From an uncultured Parabacteroides sp. (GTDB lineage Bacteria > Bacteroidota > Bacteroidia > Bacteroidales > Tannerellaceae): a stretch of DNA of 64,000 nucleotides. Within the stretch, counting starts at the first letter, position 1, and every line of letters begins with the position of its first letter. The notes below the pieces were generated by a model that was given only the letters and a program-made list of their open reading frames with translations, did not search any database and was not told the DNA's origin. A program made the translations under genes and the position numbers. The stretch is taken from contig NZ_CABUOD010000012.1 of assembly GCF_902493135.1 (NCBI RefSeq), positions 48,213 to 112,212 on the forward strand, given 5' to 3'. Positions 63,976 through 64,000 of the stretch are shown piece by piece.

Positions 63976-64000
63976 CAGCTTTGACTGACTTCTAAAACGG

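Larger units (their letters stand above)
63413..64000. other. Right-end region without an intact gene
   Basis: Apart from the terminator at 63442 and the broken frame at 63490-63789, nothing coding is seen. From 63802 to 63930 the sequence holds GGG/CCC-rich stretches without a recognisable feature. Confidence 0.5.

Overview
The window is a piece of a Bacteroidales chromosome, most likely Parabacteroides or a close relative. This is inferred from gene content and promoter style: many genes are preceded by the Bacteroidetes -7 element TAnnTTTG and lack a clear Shine-Dalgarno. Diagnostic genes include the long NusB, serine palmitoyltransferase, GldH, a PorT-like barrel, DUF3256, DUF4923, DUF5606 and DUF6261 proteins, and a MACPF lipoprotein. 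No database search was possible, so family names rest on motifs and recognised sequence patterns.

Left part (1-28 kb) is mostly core. In order: the end of dnaG, an ABC-2 exporter pair, two tRNA-Gln copies, rsfS-ftsH, cdsA, a PorT-like barrel, a 2[4Fe-4S] ferredoxin, a PUR-domain protein, nusB-yajC-ybbR-coaE, a DUF5606 gene, lon, trmN6, a lipid kinase divergent from serine palmitoyltransferase, PSP1-gldH, and the leftward purH-mreB-mreC-mreD-mrdA-rodA run for nucleotide synthesis and cell shape.

The middle (28-48 kb) is accessory. It holds an Rpn-family nuclease gene and an ECF sigma/anti-sigma operon with secreted and outer-membrane products. It also has a WG-repeat protein, a PepSY-like lipoprotein, an AAA-ATPase/PD-(D/E)XK gene and a 1545-residue GLUG surface protein. 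The most notable block is at 41.5-47.7 kb. There a membrane-anchored HTH protein, a 720-residue MACPF lipoprotein, an array of 42-bp tandem repeats and a DUF6261 gene lie head-to-tail on the minus strand. They diverge from a lipoprotein-TPR-transmembrane-HTH regulator whose C-terminus resembles that of the first HTH protein. This block looks richer in G+C than its flanks. It is the best candidate here for an uncharacterised system, possibly a regulated pore-forming (BSAP-like) antimicrobial locus.

The right part (48-63.4 kb) returns to ordinary chromosome: DUF3256, an EamA transporter, truA divergent from an AspT/YidE-type transporter, a Pif1/RecD-like helicase with a C-terminal HRDC domain, DUF4923, a secreted HExxH metallopeptidase with an MFS exporter, fbaA, rpmE2 (L31), a NahK-like sugar kinase, a Crp/Fnr regulator and an acyltransferase. 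The last 0.6 kb holds only a broken reading frame and terminator-like hairpins.
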